Positions 1 to 8,070 of a DNA stretch of 64,000 bases are shown here, piece by piece. The notes under the pieces are model-generated. The model saw nothing but the letters and a program-made list of their open reading frames with translations, was not told the origin of the DNA and ran no database searches. The stretch spans positions 1-64,000 of the forward strand of contig NZ_PRDB01000010.1 in NCBI RefSeq assembly GCF_002925905.1. The letters run 5' to 3'. The stretch's first letter is position 1, and the number at the start of each line of letters is the position of its first letter. Source of the DNA: Klebsiella michiganensis. GTDB taxonomy: Bacteria; Pseudomonadota; Gammaproteobacteria; Enterobacterales; Enterobacteriaceae. The position numbers and the translations under genes are program-made.

Positions 1-481
1 GCTGGCCGGGGTCGACAAAACGCAGCGCCGGGCAACCGCCGCGCAGATGCTGAAAAAAGTGGGCCTCGAAGGAGCGGAAAAGCGCTTTGTCTGGCAGCTC
101 TCCGGCGGCCAGCGCCAGCGGGTAGGCATTGCCCGCGCGCTGGCGGCCAACCCGCAGCTGCTGCTGCTCGACGAGCCGTTTGGCGCGCTGGATGCCTTTA
201 CCCGCGAGCAGATGCAAACCCTGTTGCTCAGCCTGTGGCATGAGACCGGTAAGAAGGTGCTGCTGATTACCCACGATATCGAAGAGGCGGTGTTTATGGC
301 CACCGAACTGGTACTACTCTCGCCGGGGCCGGGCCGGGTGCTCGAACGGCTGCCGCTCGATTTTGGCCGCCGCTTCGTCGCCGGTGAATCCTGCCGCAGC
401 ATTAAATCGGACCCGCGGTTTATCGAACAGCGCGAATACGTCCTCAGCCGGGTATTTGAACAACGGGAGGCTTTCTCATGA
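1..481 (+). CDS. tauB: Taurine ABC transporter ATP-binding subunit (5' end missing)
   Basis: ATPase subunit of the inner-membrane taurine importer TauABC, used for sulfur scavenging. The reading frame is already open at base 2, so the start codon and Walker A loop lie upstream of the window. Visible are the ABC signature LSGGQRQR (about base 98), Walker [13 protein letters not shown] and the switch histidine in [11 protein letters not shown]. The stop overlaps the tauC start (ATGA at 478-481), which indicates translational coupling. Family and operon context make the assignment firm. In E. coli the operon is controlled by Cbl/CysB from a promoter that would be outside this window. Confidence 0.95.
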   Translation, partial: LAGVDKTQRRATAAQMLKKVGLEGAEKRFVWQLSGGQRQRVGIARALAANPQLLLLDEPFGALDAFTREQMQTLLLSLWHETGKKVLLITHDIEEAVFMATELVLLSPGPGRVLERLPLDFGRRFVAGESCRSIKSDPRFIEQREYVLSRVFEQREAFS

Positions 482-1305
482 GCGTGGTCATCAATGACAA
501 ACCGCGTCAGCGGGGGCTGAAGTGGCGCTGGCCGCTCTCGCGTCAGCTCAGCCTGAGCGTGGCGACCCTGGCGGTACTGCTGGCTATCTGGTGGGCCGTT
601 GCCGCCCTGCAGCTGATTAGTCCGCTGTTTCTGCCGCCGCCGGGACAGGTATTGCAGAAACTTATCACTATTGCCGGTCCGCAGGGTTTTATGGACGCCA
701 CCCTCTGGCAGCACCTGGCGGCGAGCCTGACGCGTATCGTTATCGCGCTGCTGGCGGCGGTACTGCTCGGCGTGCCGGTGGGGATCGCCATGGGGCTGAG
801 CCCCACGGTACGCGGGATCCTCGACCCGCTGATCGAGCTTTATCGCCCGGTGCCGCCGCTGGCCTATTTACCGCTGATGGTGATCTGGTTCGGCATCGGC
901 GAGACCTCGAAGATCCTGCTGATCTACCTGGCGATATTCGCGCCGGTGGCGATGTCGGCGCTGGCGGGGGTTAAGAGCGCCCAGCAGGTGCGCATTCGCG
1001 CCGCGCAATCTTTAGGGGCCAGCCGGGCGCAGGTGCTGTGGCTGGTGATCCTGCCCGGCGCGCTGCCGGAGATCCTCACCGGCCTGCGCATTGGGCTCGG
1101 CGTGGGCTGGTCGACGCTGGTGGCCGCGGAGCTGATTGCCGCCACCCGCGGGTTAGGTTTTATGGTGCAGTCCGCCGGTGAGTTCCTCGCCACCGACGTG
1201 GTGCTGGCCGGGATCGCGGTGATTGCCATCATCGCCTTTTTACTGGAACTGGGGCTGCGCGCGCTGCAGCGTCGCCTGACGCCCTGGCATGGAGAAGTAC
1301 AATGA
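478..1305 (+). CDS. tauC: Taurine ABC transporter permease
   Basis: Inner-membrane permease of the taurine importer, 275 aa, the usual family length. It has a cytoplasmic N-terminus, then about six hydrophobic segments of the binding-protein-dependent transport type. The EAA-type coupling loop that contacts the ATPase is visible near residue 180 ([20 protein letters not shown]). The start codon overlaps the tauB stop and the stop codon overlaps the tauD start, so the three genes form one tightly coupled operon. Homologous SsuC (alkanesulfonate) is the main alternative, but the following tauD fixes the substrate as taurine. Confidence 0.95.
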   Translation: MSVVINDKPRQRGLKWRWPLSRQLSLSVATLAVLLAIWWAVAALQLISPLFLPPPGQVLQKLITIAGPQGFMDATLWQHLAASLTRIVIALLAAVLLGVPVGIAMGLSPTVRGILDPLIELYRPVPPLAYLPLMVIWFGIGETSKILLIYLAIFAPVAMSALAGVKSAQQVRIRAAQSLGASRAQVLWLVILPGALPEILTGLRIGLGVGWSTLVAAELIAATRGLGFMVQSAGEFLATDVVLAGIAVIAIIAFLLELGLRALQRRLTPWHGEVQ

Positions 1306-2153
1306 GCGAACGTTTAAGCATTACCCCTCTGGGGCCGTATATTGGCGCGCAGGTATCCGGTGTCGACATCACCCGTCCGCTGAGCGACAACCAGTTTGAG
1401 CAGCTGTATCACGCGGTGCTGCGTCACCAGGTGGTGTTCCTGCGTGAGCAAAACATCACTCCCGAGCAGCAGCGGGATCTCGCCCTGCGCTTTGGCGACC
1501 TGCATATTCATCCGGTCTATCCGCACGCGCCCGGCGTGGATGAGATTATCGTGCTCGATACCCACGACGATAACCCGCCGGATAACGATAACTGGCACAC
1601 CGATGTCACCTTTATAGAGACGCCGCCCGCCGGGGCGATCCTCGCGGCAAAAGAGCTGCCGTCAACCGGCGGCGACACCCTGTGGACCAGCGGCATTGCG
1701 GCCTATGAGGCGCTCTCCGCGCCTTTGCGCCAGCTGTTAAGCGGCCTGCGCGCGGAGCATGATTTTCGCAAATCGTTTCAGGAGTACAAATACCGCAAAA
1801 GCGAAGAGGAGCATCAGCGCTGGCTGGAGGCGGTCGCGAAAAATCCGCCGCTGCTGCATCCGGTGGTGCGCACCCATCCGGTGACCGGGAAGCAGGCGCT
1901 GTTTGTCAATGAGGGCTTTACCACCCGCATCGTCGACGTCACGGAGAAAGAGAGCGAGGCGCTGCTCGGCTTCCTGTTTGCTCACGTTACTAAACCGGAC
2001 TTTCAGGTACGCTGGCGCTGGCAGCCGAACGACGTGGCGATTTGGGATAACCGCGTCACCCAGCACTACGCCAACGCCGATTACCTGCCGCAGCGGCGCA
2101 TTATGCACCGGGCGACGATTCTCGGGGATAAACCCTATTACCGGGCGGGGTAA
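1302..2153 (+). CDS. tauD: Taurine dioxygenase (2-oxoglutarate/Fe(II)-dependent)
   Basis: Cytoplasmic enzyme that hydroxylates taurine using 2-oxoglutarate and O2. The product breaks down to sulfite and aminoacetaldehyde, and the sulfite feeds cysteine synthesis. The protein has 283 aa, like the E. coli enzyme. The Fe(II) facial triad is visible: H99-x-D101 in NWHTDVTF, and the distal His in DNRVTQHYA near residue 255, followed by the 2-oxoglutarate-binding Arg (RRIMHRATI). The ATG overlaps the tauC stop. It is the last gene of the operon and is followed by a REP element rather than an obvious U-tract terminator. Confidence 0.97.
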   Translation: MSERLSITPLGPYIGAQVSGVDITRPLSDNQFEQLYHAVLRHQVVFLREQNITPEQQRDLALRFGDLHIHPVYPHAPGVDEIIVLDTHDDNPPDNDNWHTDVTFIETPPAGAILAAKELPSTGGDTLWTSGIAAYEALSAPLRQLLSGLRAEHDFRKSFQEYKYRKSEEEHQRWLEAVAKNPPLLHPVVRTHPVTGKQALFVNEGFTTRIVDVTEKESEALLGFLFAHVTKPDFQVRWRWQPNDVAIWDNRVTQHYANADYLPQRRIMHRATILGDKPYYRAG

Positions 2154-2271
2154 TGCTTGTAGCCCGGTCGCGCGCCGTGGAGAACATCGGAAGCGGTATT
2201 GCGCGTGGCTTCCCGGAGGCGGCGCTTAACGCGCCTGTCCGGGCTACCGGTCCGTAGAAAGCGGTAAACCC

Positions 2272-2308
2272 GTAGCCCGGCTAAGGCGCAATGCGCCGCA
2301 AGCCGGGA
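2272..2308 (+). repeat. REP element, GTAGCCCGG type
   Basis: Imperfect palindrome that begins GTAGCCCGGCTAAG and ends AGCCGGGAA. It lies between the convergent tauD and olsF-like genes (intergenic 2154-2316). A more degenerate opposite-oriented copy may precede it, from about 2160 to 2250 (GTAGCCCGG at 2160, CCGGGCTAC at 2239). It is the same family as the copies at 11193 and 63734. It could act in transcript 3'-end stabilisation or termination. Confidence 0.75.
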
Positions 2309-2316
2309 AAAGGCTT

Positions 2317-4035
2317 TTATGCCGATTTTTGCGCGTCCAGATGTACCCCAATATAGCGCTGATAGCGGTTCGCCTTCAGGTAGGTCAAGTCCACCAGCAC
2401 CAGACCATCCACGCAGTTGTTGAAATCCGGGTCGCTGCCGAAATCGATAAACTGTACGCCGCCCGGCTCGCAAACTTCCGAGTACTGCTTATACAGCGGC
2501 GGGATCGCGCAGCCGAGGTTGCCGAGCAGGGACTTCAGCCGCGCCAGATCGTCGTTGTAATCTTCTCCGCCAAACTGCGTCAGCACATCGGGCAGCGAGG
2601 CCGGATAAGGGCGGCGCGACTCCGCCAGCGGATGCGTCGCCGGGAACCACAGTCGATAGAACGCGACCAGCAGATCGCGCGCCGACGGCGGCAGCCCGCC
2701 GGAAATCGACACCGGGCCGAACAGATAGCGATAGTGCGGATAGCGCGCCAGATACGCGCCGATGCCGGACCACAGGTAGTCCAGTCCGCGGCGGCCCCAG
2801 TAGCGCGGCTGGATAAAGCTGCGCCCCAGCTCAATTCCGTGCTGCAGAATATCGTCCATGCGCGCGTCGTAATGGAACAGGCTGTAGCTATAGACGCCGT
2901 TCAGGCCGCGCTTTTCCAGCTGCATCGCGGTCGGCATAAAGCGGTAAGCGCCGACGATTTCCAGGTCTTCTTCATCCCACAGAATCAGATGCAGATAGTC
3001 GTCGTCGTAACCGTCAACGTCGCGACGTTTGCCGCTGCCTTCGCCCACCGCGCGGAAGGCGATTTCCCGCAGGCGGCCCAGTTCGCGCAGCACCGGCGCA
3101 TCTTCCTGGCCGCGGCGCTGCCAGAGATAAATCACTTTGCCATCCGCCGTGCGCCCCAGCGTTTCCGCCCGTCCCAGTTCGCGCTTGAGCAGGGCGCGGT
3201 CTTCAGGTCGGGCAATAGCGCTTTCGCTTTTAAATACGCCGGGCTGCCCTTTTGCCAGCAGCTCCAGGTGGCGATAGCAGCGTTCGGTCAGCTCGCGAAC
3301 AGAGCGCTGAGGATCGAACCAGCTTGACCAGGCAATCTGTTGGCCGAAATTAACCGGCAGGCTGCCGTTGCGGCGGCGAAACATTTGCTGCATCAGCAGC
3401 AGCAGCGGCAGGCTATCGGAAATCAGCGTGCTGGCGTAAAACAGCGCGCTGTTGCGCGCGCGGATCCACGCCGGCAGCAGCGGGGCGCGATATTTCGCCG
3501 CCAGCTTAATAAATCCGGAGTGCCATTTTTTATCGCGAATACCGCGCCGGGTGAGGCGTGAAACTTCACCCGCCGGGAAGAAAATCAGCACGCCGCCGTT
3601 TTGCAGCTGCTGGTCCATCTGCTGCAGCGCCGCTTTGGCGGTTCGGCCGTTGATATTATCGACCGGAATAAACAGCGAGCTCAGCGGTTCAAGGTGGGTC
3701 AGCATGCGGTTGGTGACCACTTTGACGTCGCGACGCACGCGGGACACCGCGTAGAGCAGGGCCAGGCCGTCAAGCGTACCGGTGGGGTGGTTGGCGATAA
3801 TAACCAGCGGGCCATGTTCGGGGATTTGTTCGAGATCGTGCGCCGGGATAGCGCAGCGGATATTAAGATGTTCGAGCACCTGTTCGACCGTATCCAGTCC
3901 TTTCAGGTGATGATGACGCGCGGCAAACTGCTGAAACTCTTCCTCATGCAGGAGCTTTTTCAGCACCTTTTTCTGCCAGAGCGCTGGCTTTGCCTGAGGC
4001 CACAGGTCATCGATGACATTGTCGAGACTAAACAT
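2317..4035 (-). CDS. OlsF-like bifunctional ornithine lipid synthase (acyltransferase-GNAT fusion)
   Basis: Protein of 572 aa with two acyltransferase-like modules. Residues about 60-260 are PlsC/LPLAT-like: the catalytic His sits in ANHPTGTLDG (H83, D89; an H-x5-D spacing rather than the usual H-x4-D), and FFPAGEVSR (about 152-160) resembles the glycerolipid-binding motif. Residues about 315-570 resemble the OlsB/hemolysin-type N-acyltransferases (REIAFRAVGEGSGKR, then LWDEEDLEIVGAYR). This order matches OlsF of Serratia, which makes ornithine lipids by N- and then O-acylation of ornithine. E. coli K-12 has no counterpart here. It is monocistronic between REP repeats, and phosphate limitation is a plausible but unseen control. 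Function is inferred from family; a lysophospholipid acyltransferase is the alternative. Confidence 0.72.
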   Translation of the reverse strand: MFSLDNVIDDLWPQAKPALWQKKVLKKLLHEEEFQQFAARHHHLKGLDTVEQVLEHLNIRCAIPAHDLEQIPEHGPLVIIANHPTGTLDGLALLYAVSRVRRDVKVVTNRMLTHLEPLSSLFIPVDNINGRTAKAALQQMDQQLQNGGVLIFFPAGEVSRLTRRGIRDKKWHSGFIKLAAKYRAPLLPAWIRARNSALFYASTLISDSLPLLLLMQQMFRRRNGSLPVNFGQQIAWSSWFDPQRSVRELTERCYRHLELLAKGQPGVFKSESAIARPEDRALLKRELGRAETLGRTADGKVIYLWQRRGQEDAPVLRELGRLREIAFRAVGEGSGKRRDVDGYDDDYLHLILWDEEDLEIVGAYRFMPTAMQLEKRGLNGVYSYSLFHYDARMDDILQHGIELGRSFIQPRYWGRRGLDYLWSGIGAYLARYPHYRYLFGPVSISGGLPPSARDLLVAFYRLWFPATHPLAESRRPYPASLPDVLTQFGGEDYNDDLARLKSLLGNLGCAIPPLYKQYSEVCEPGGVQFIDFGSDPDFNNCVDGLVLVDLTYLKANRYQRYIGVHLDAQKSA

Positions 4036-4118
4036 AGCGGCACCTCCTCCGTCCTGCCCAGACAGTAGAAGGCGCAGATGTCGCTCAGATTACAGTTGAG
4101 TGAAGATTTGGGATATTT

Positions 4119-4207
4119 CCCCGGGTTGCGGCTGGCGCCTTACCCGGGCTACCGGCCCACAGACGGTGGTGAACCCGTAGCCCCGGTAAGCGCAGCGCGA
4201 CCGGGGG
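4119..4207. repeat. REP/BIME pair on the 3' side of the RAYT gene
   Basis: Two oppositely oriented REP copies. 4119-4152 is a palindrome ending CCGGGCTAC. 4177-4207 begins GTAGCCCCGGTAAGCG and ends CGACCGGGGG. The arrangement is that of a BIME. The 34-nt copy at 4119-4152 recurs base for base at 4887-4920 on the other side of the transposase gene. The 5' GTAG tetranucleotide is the signature recognised by REP-associated tyrosine transposases. Confidence 0.88.
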
Positions 4208-4242
4208 AAGCCTGGCAATGAACCCGGCAACCGGAGCAGATC

Positions 4243-4273
4243 GTAGCCCCGGTAAGCGTAGCGCGACCGGGGG
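4243..4273 (+). repeat. REP copy abutting the RAYT stop codon
   Basis: Third copy on this side. It starts GTAGCCCCGGTAAGCG and ends CGACCGGGGG, one base from the stop codon of the transposase gene. It differs from the copy at 4177 by one base (CGCAGCG versus CGTAGCG) and matches the copy at 4933-4962. Confidence 0.9.
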
Positions 4274-4274
4274 T

Positions 4275-4766
4275 TTACTGGCGTTCGCCGCACAAAAAAT
4301 CGTGAATTTCGCCACCCCAATTATCGGGATATAACCCGCGCCGAACATCCCGGTGAAAGGTTGAAAAAGGCCAATCACAAACCTGTCGTACCCAACCGTG
4401 TTTTACAGGATTAATGTAGGTGTAATCGATATGCCGGCGGTAGTCTTCTTCATCGCGGATTGCATGTTCCCAGAAACGCGGTTGCCAGACATTTTCTTGT
4501 TTTAATGCTTTGCTAAAGCAACCTTTTATGTCCCGCCATCTGGCGGAGAAATCGCTATCGTCTCCGGGTAATGTCCAGATGCAATGAAGATGTTCAGGAA
4601 GGATAACCCATGCATCAATGTAAAAGGGTTTTCGCCGTTTGATGGTGAGGATGGCGTGACGTAAAGTACCGATGTGCTCGGTCAGAAGTCTGCTTTTTCG
4701 GTTTCGCAAATTAACTGTAAAAAACCAGGTTCCACCCTTCAGATAATAACGACGGTAGGCCACCAT
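4275..4766 (-). CDS. REP-associated tyrosine transposase (RAYT/TnpA-REP)
   Basis: Y1-type HUH single-strand nuclease family thought to mobilise and maintain REP elements. The chosen ATG (4764-4766) has AAGGAG six bases upstream and gives 163 aa; an in-frame upstream ATG at 4832 lacks this. The HUH pair is H59-L-H61 in LPEHLHCIW. The candidate nucleophile is Y115 in the conserved stretch DYTYINPVKHGWV. REP copies of the expected GTAG type lie on both flanks. The body is visibly more AT-rich than its neighbours, which suggests horizontal origin. The frame is intact and key residues are present, so the protein is probably active. Confidence 0.93.
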   Translation of the reverse strand: MVAYRRYYLKGGTWFFTVNLRNRKSRLLTEHIGTLRHAILTIKRRKPFYIDAWVILPEHLHCIWTLPGDDSDFSARWRDIKGCFSKALKQENVWQPRFWEHAIRDEEDYRRHIDYTYINPVKHGWVRQVCDWPFSTFHRDVRRGLYPDNWGGEIHDFLCGERQ

Positions 4767-4886
4767 GCAGCGCTCCTTTGCAAAAGATAACGTCTTAAGC
4801 GGCAGGGTAGAGTCGGGGTAACAGTCTGGCAAGAATCCAAAGATAATGGTGGAAAGAGTCTCGCAACTTTTTGCAGCAGAGGAATT

Positions 4887-4962
4887 CCCCGGGTTGCGGC
4901 TGGCGCCTTACCCGGGCTACCGGAGCAGGTTTGTAGCCCCGGTAAGCGTAGCGCGACCGGGG
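4887..4962. repeat. REP/BIME pair on the 5' side of the RAYT gene
   Basis: Inverted pair: 4887-4920 (identical to 4119-4152) and 4933-4962 (identical over its 30 bases to 4243-4272). The pair lies between the RAYT start and the hemB stop. The interval 4767-4886 contains the presumed RAYT promoter, but no clear -35/-10 was recognised. Confidence 0.88.
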
Positions 4963-4978
4963 AACGGTAATAGCCGAA

Positions 4979-5953
4979 TTAACGCAGGATTTTCTTTTCG
5001 GCGAGATCGAGGGCGAAGTAGCTGAAGATCAGATCCGCGCCGGCGCGCTTGATTGCGCCGAGGCTTTCCAGCACCACTTTCTCTTCATCGATAGCGCCGG
5101 CCTGGGCGGCGAACTTAATCATCGCGTATTCACCGCTCACCTGGTACGCGCCGAGCGGCAGGTTGGTGCGCTCGCGCAGATCGCGCAGGATATCGAGATA
5201 GGGACCGGCCGGTTTGACCATCAGGCAGTCGGCGCCCTGGGCTTCGTCCAGCAGCGATTCGCGAATCGCTTCGCGGCGGTTCATCGGGCTCATCTGATAG
5301 GTTTTACGATCGCCTTTCAGCGCGGTACCCGCGGCTTCGCGGAACGGACCATAGAACGATGAAGCGAACTTGGTGGAGTAGGACATAATCGCCGTATCGG
5401 TAAATCCGGCGGCGTCCAGCGCCTGGCGAATGGCCTGCACCTGGCCGTCCATCGCGGCGGACGGGGCGATAAAATCCGCGCCTGCGGCAGCGGCGACCAC
5501 CGCCTGCTTACCGAGGTTGGTAAGGGTTAAATCGTTATCGACACCGTGGTCGCACAGCACACCGCAGTGGCCGTGGGAGGTGTATTCGCAGAAACAGGTG
5601 TCGGACATCACGATCATCTCCGGCACCGCCTCTTTACAGATGCGGGACATGCGCGCCACCAGGCCGTTTTCGTTCCAGGTATCGCTGCCAACGGCATCGG
5701 TATGATGGGAAATCCCGAAGGTCATCACCGAACGGATACCGGCGTTGGCAATGCGCTCGATTTCGCGCGCCAGGTGTCTTTCCGGAATACGCATCACGCC
5801 GGGCATCGCTTCGATGGCTTTGTAATCGTCGATTTCTTCTTCAACAAAGATCGGCAACACCAGGTCGTTCAAACTCAGTGTTGTCTCTTCAAACATGGCA
5901 CGTAGCGAAGCGGACTTGCGCAGTCGGCGCGGGCGAGTGATTAAATCTGTCAT
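4979..5953 (-). CDS. hemB: Delta-aminolevulinic acid dehydratase (porphobilinogen synthase)
   Basis: Cytoplasmic enzyme that condenses two 5-aminolevulinate molecules to porphobilinogen in tetrapyrrole synthesis. The protein has 324 aa, the normal length. The zinc-binding cysteines are C120, C122 and C130 ([13 protein letters not shown]). The Schiff-base lysines are K195 ([10 protein letters not shown]) and K247 (LMVKPAG). It is transcribed alone, in the same direction as ampH upstream, from which it is separated by a strong hairpin at 6006-6053. Confidence 0.98.
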   Translation of the reverse strand: MTDLITRPRRLRKSASLRAMFEETTLSLNDLVLPIFVEEEIDDYKAIEAMPGVMRIPERHLAREIERIANAGIRSVMTFGISHHTDAVGSDTWNENGLVARMSRICKEAVPEMIVMSDTCFCEYTSHGHCGVLCDHGVDNDLTLTNLGKQAVVAAAAGADFIAPSAAMDGQVQAIRQALDAAGFTDTAIMSYSTKFASSFYGPFREAAGTALKGDRKTYQMSPMNRREAIRESLLDEAQGADCLMVKPAGPYLDILRDLRERTNLPLGAYQVSGEYAMIKFAAQAGAIDEEKVVLESLGAIKRAGADLIFSYFALDLAEKKILR

Positions 5954-6005
5954 GGTTTGCCTGATTTTGTGAAATGAAAAAAGCGAGTTTACCTCAATTG
6001 GCGGC

Positions 6006-6053
6006 GGGATGTTTCGCCAAAACGATCCTTATCTATCGTCGGCAAAACATCCC
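6006..6053 (-). terminator. Long imperfect hairpin between ampH and hemB
   Basis: Outer arms GGGATGTTT (6006-6014) and AAACATCCC (6045-6053) pair perfectly. Inside them CGCC/GGC and ACGAT/ATCGT add further pairing around a small loop. It starts a few bases past the ampH stop codon and has no U-run. It may end or stabilise the ampH transcript, or act in the hemB leader. Confidence 0.55.
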
Positions 6054-6059
6054 AACAGG

Positions 6060-7229
6060 TTACTGGCTGGCGGTCTCAATCCCGGGGCGGTCGCCGCTTA
6101 ATTCGCTGACCAGCTCGTTGACGCCATCGCTCATGTTGTTGAAACGCGTCAATGAAGAGCGGGTGACCACCACGAAGGCGCCGACGTTAGCCTGCGGGTT
6201 CATCGCCATGTAGGTGATAAAACCGCCGCCGCCGCCGGTCTTCTGAATAATGCCCGGCTGGCCGTTTTTCGGCTTCATGTAGACCCAGCCGAGACCCAGC
6301 GCATCGGCTTTGCCCGGCACGTCCATCCCGATCACCCTCGTCAGCTGGCTGCGTTGATAAATGAGCGTCTGCATCCGGTCCGCCTGCTGCCCGCGGGTGA
6401 AGAAATCGGAAGAGAGGAACTGCTGCATCCAGCGCATCATATCGCCAGGCGTGGAGTAAACGCCGCCGCTGCCGATGGCCGCCAGCGTATTGTTGCACGG
6501 GCTGGCCCCTTTCTCCGGGATCATCAGGCGCCGGCACTGATCGGGCGAAGGCGTAAAGGTGGTGTCTTTCATCCCCAGCGGACGGGTAATCTGCTCTTCA
6601 AACAGCTGCGGCCAGGGCTTGCCCGCGGCGGTAGAGAGCGCCTCGGCCAGTAAATCGAACGCCAGATTGGAATAGGCGGCCTGGGAACCCGGCGCGGCTT
6701 TTAACGTGGCCGTGGAGAGCCAGTTCCAGCGCTGCTGGCGCGTCGGCCAGACGAACACCGGACGATGCGCCGCGCCGCCGGGCTGCTCGCGCGGCAGGGC
6801 GCTGGTATGGGTCGCCAGATTCACCAGCGTAATGGGCGCTCCCTGATATGTCGGCACGCGCGCGCCCGGCGGGGCGTATTTGCTCAGCGGATCGTTGAGC
6901 TTCACCACGCCCTGGTCGAGAAGTTTGACCAGCATTTCGCTGGTCATCAGCTTGCTCAGGGAGGCGATGCGAATCACCGAATCGAGCTGCGGGTGCTCAT
7001 TATTGCCCGGGCGCGTCTCGCCGAAGCTGCGGAATACGCGCTGGTTACCATCGATAACCACCAGCGCCATGCCGATCGCGCCGCTGCCGTAGTAGATATG
7101 GTTAGCGTAACGGTCGACAACATCCGCAGCGAATTCCGGGTCGACGCTCGGCTGCGCGGCCTGGGCCGATGTCAACGACGCCGCGCACAGCGCAGCAAAA
7201 ATGAGCAGACTACGTTTCAACGGGGGCAT
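6060..7229 (-). CDS. ampH: D-alanyl-D-alanine carboxypeptidase/endopeptidase AmpH
   Basis: Periplasmic low-molecular-weight penicillin-binding protein related to class C beta-lactamases; it trims and recycles peptidoglycan. An N-terminal signal peptide (KRSLLIFAALCAASLTSAQA) is present. The active-site motifs are S90-L-S-K93, the Tyr motif YSN (AAYSNLAFD) and KTGGGGG near residue 335. The protein has 389 aa. The E. coli start aligns with a TTG codon at 7220 here, three codons inside the ATG at 7229, so the exact start is uncertain. Confidence 0.95.
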   Translation of the reverse strand: MPPLKRSLLIFAALCAASLTSAQAAQPSVDPEFAADVVDRYANHIYYGSGAIGMALVVIDGNQRVFRSFGETRPGNNEHPQLDSVIRIASLSKLMTSEMLVKLLDQGVVKLNDPLSKYAPPGARVPTYQGAPITLVNLATHTSALPREQPGGAAHRPVFVWPTRQQRWNWLSTATLKAAPGSQAAYSNLAFDLLAEALSTAAGKPWPQLFEEQITRPLGMKDTTFTPSPDQCRRLMIPEKGASPCNNTLAAIGSGGVYSTPGDMMRWMQQFLSSDFFTRGQQADRMQTLIYQRSQLTRVIGMDVPGKADALGLGWVYMKPKNGQPGIIQKTGGGGGFITYMAMNPQANVGAFVVVTRSSLTRFNNMSDGVNELVSELSGDRPGIETASQ

Positions 7230-7419
7230 CCATCATGGTGAAGAAAAATATAGAGCGTATTTATACTACGAAGCGCCGCCGAGCAAAGCGCTAATAACGC
7301 CATTCTGTGCGGAAAAACGTAACCTGGCGTAAAAAATCCTTTTTTTGCTTTCGGATAGCGGCTTTCGCCTGCGGGCGCGTATGATATTCGTTTTGGCTAA
7401 ACATGGGTGGCAAGAGACG

Positions 7420-7953
7420 ATGGCGGCGAAACGGGTAGTGATGGTAGTGGATATGCAAAACGGCGTTTTCGCGACGCCGCGTATTGAACGCGAGCGCTGC
7501 GCGGCGCAAATTAACCGCCTGATAAACGCCGCGGATACCGTTATCTTCATTCAGCACTGCGAAGAGGGCGGTCTGGAAGAGGGGAGCGAAGGTTTTGCTT
7601 TGCTGCCTGAACTGCACCAGCCGGCAGGCGCGTTGTTCGTGACCAAGACCGCCTGCGACGCCTTCTACCGCACCCGCCTGGAAGAGGTGCTGCGCGAACA
7701 TCACATCACGCAGTTTGTGATTTGCGGCTGCGCCACCGACTACTGCGTAGATACCACCATCAAAAACGGCGCCAGCCGGGGCTATGCGATTACCGTCGCT
7801 GAAGATGCCCATACCACAGCCAACCGCCCGGCGGCGCAGGCCGTCACGCTGATCGCCCACTACAACGAGGTGTGGCGTACGCTGACCGTTCCGGGCAATC
7901 CTTTACAGGTGAAATCGACAGAAACAATTCTGAACGGATGGTCGGCGAACTAA
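7420..7953 (+). CDS. Isochorismatase-family cysteine hydrolase
   Basis: Small cytoplasmic alpha/beta hydrolase of the isochorismatase-like superfamily, 177 aa from the ATG at 7420. The catalytic triad is visible as D11 (VVDMQNG), K76 (VTKTACDAF) and C109 (CGCATDYCVDT), as in nicotinamidases and related amidases. The substrate cannot be told from the sequence. It lies between the divergent ampH and the co-directional sbmA; E. coli has no gene here. The in-frame ATGs at 7345 and 7381 would add residues outside the conserved fold. Confidence 0.85.
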   Translation: MAAKRVVMVVDMQNGVFATPRIERERCAAQINRLINAADTVIFIQHCEEGGLEEGSEGFALLPELHQPAGALFVTKTACDAFYRTRLEEVLREHHITQFVICGCATDYCVDTTIKNGASRGYAITVAEDAHTTANRPAAQAVTLIAHYNEVWRTLTVPGNPLQVKSTETILNGWSAN

Positions 7954-8070
7954 GCTGCTGATATCCGGTCTCATCATCCGCCCACTTTGCTTCGCTGCGA
8001 CGGCTTTGCGGCGGGCGTCTTTGTGGTACACAGCACAGCAAAACGAAAAAGAAGTTAGCAGGAGAGCATG

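Noticed and set aside
2329-3327. 332-codon open frame on the plus strand inside the olsF-like gene
   Set aside because: Low-complexity Ala/Arg/Gln composition, no ribosome site, and lies wholly within a recognised coding region.
4085-4378. Open frames over the REP cluster downstream of the RAYT gene
   Set aside because: Their repeated peptide (RLPGLR) is only the translation of repeated REP units.
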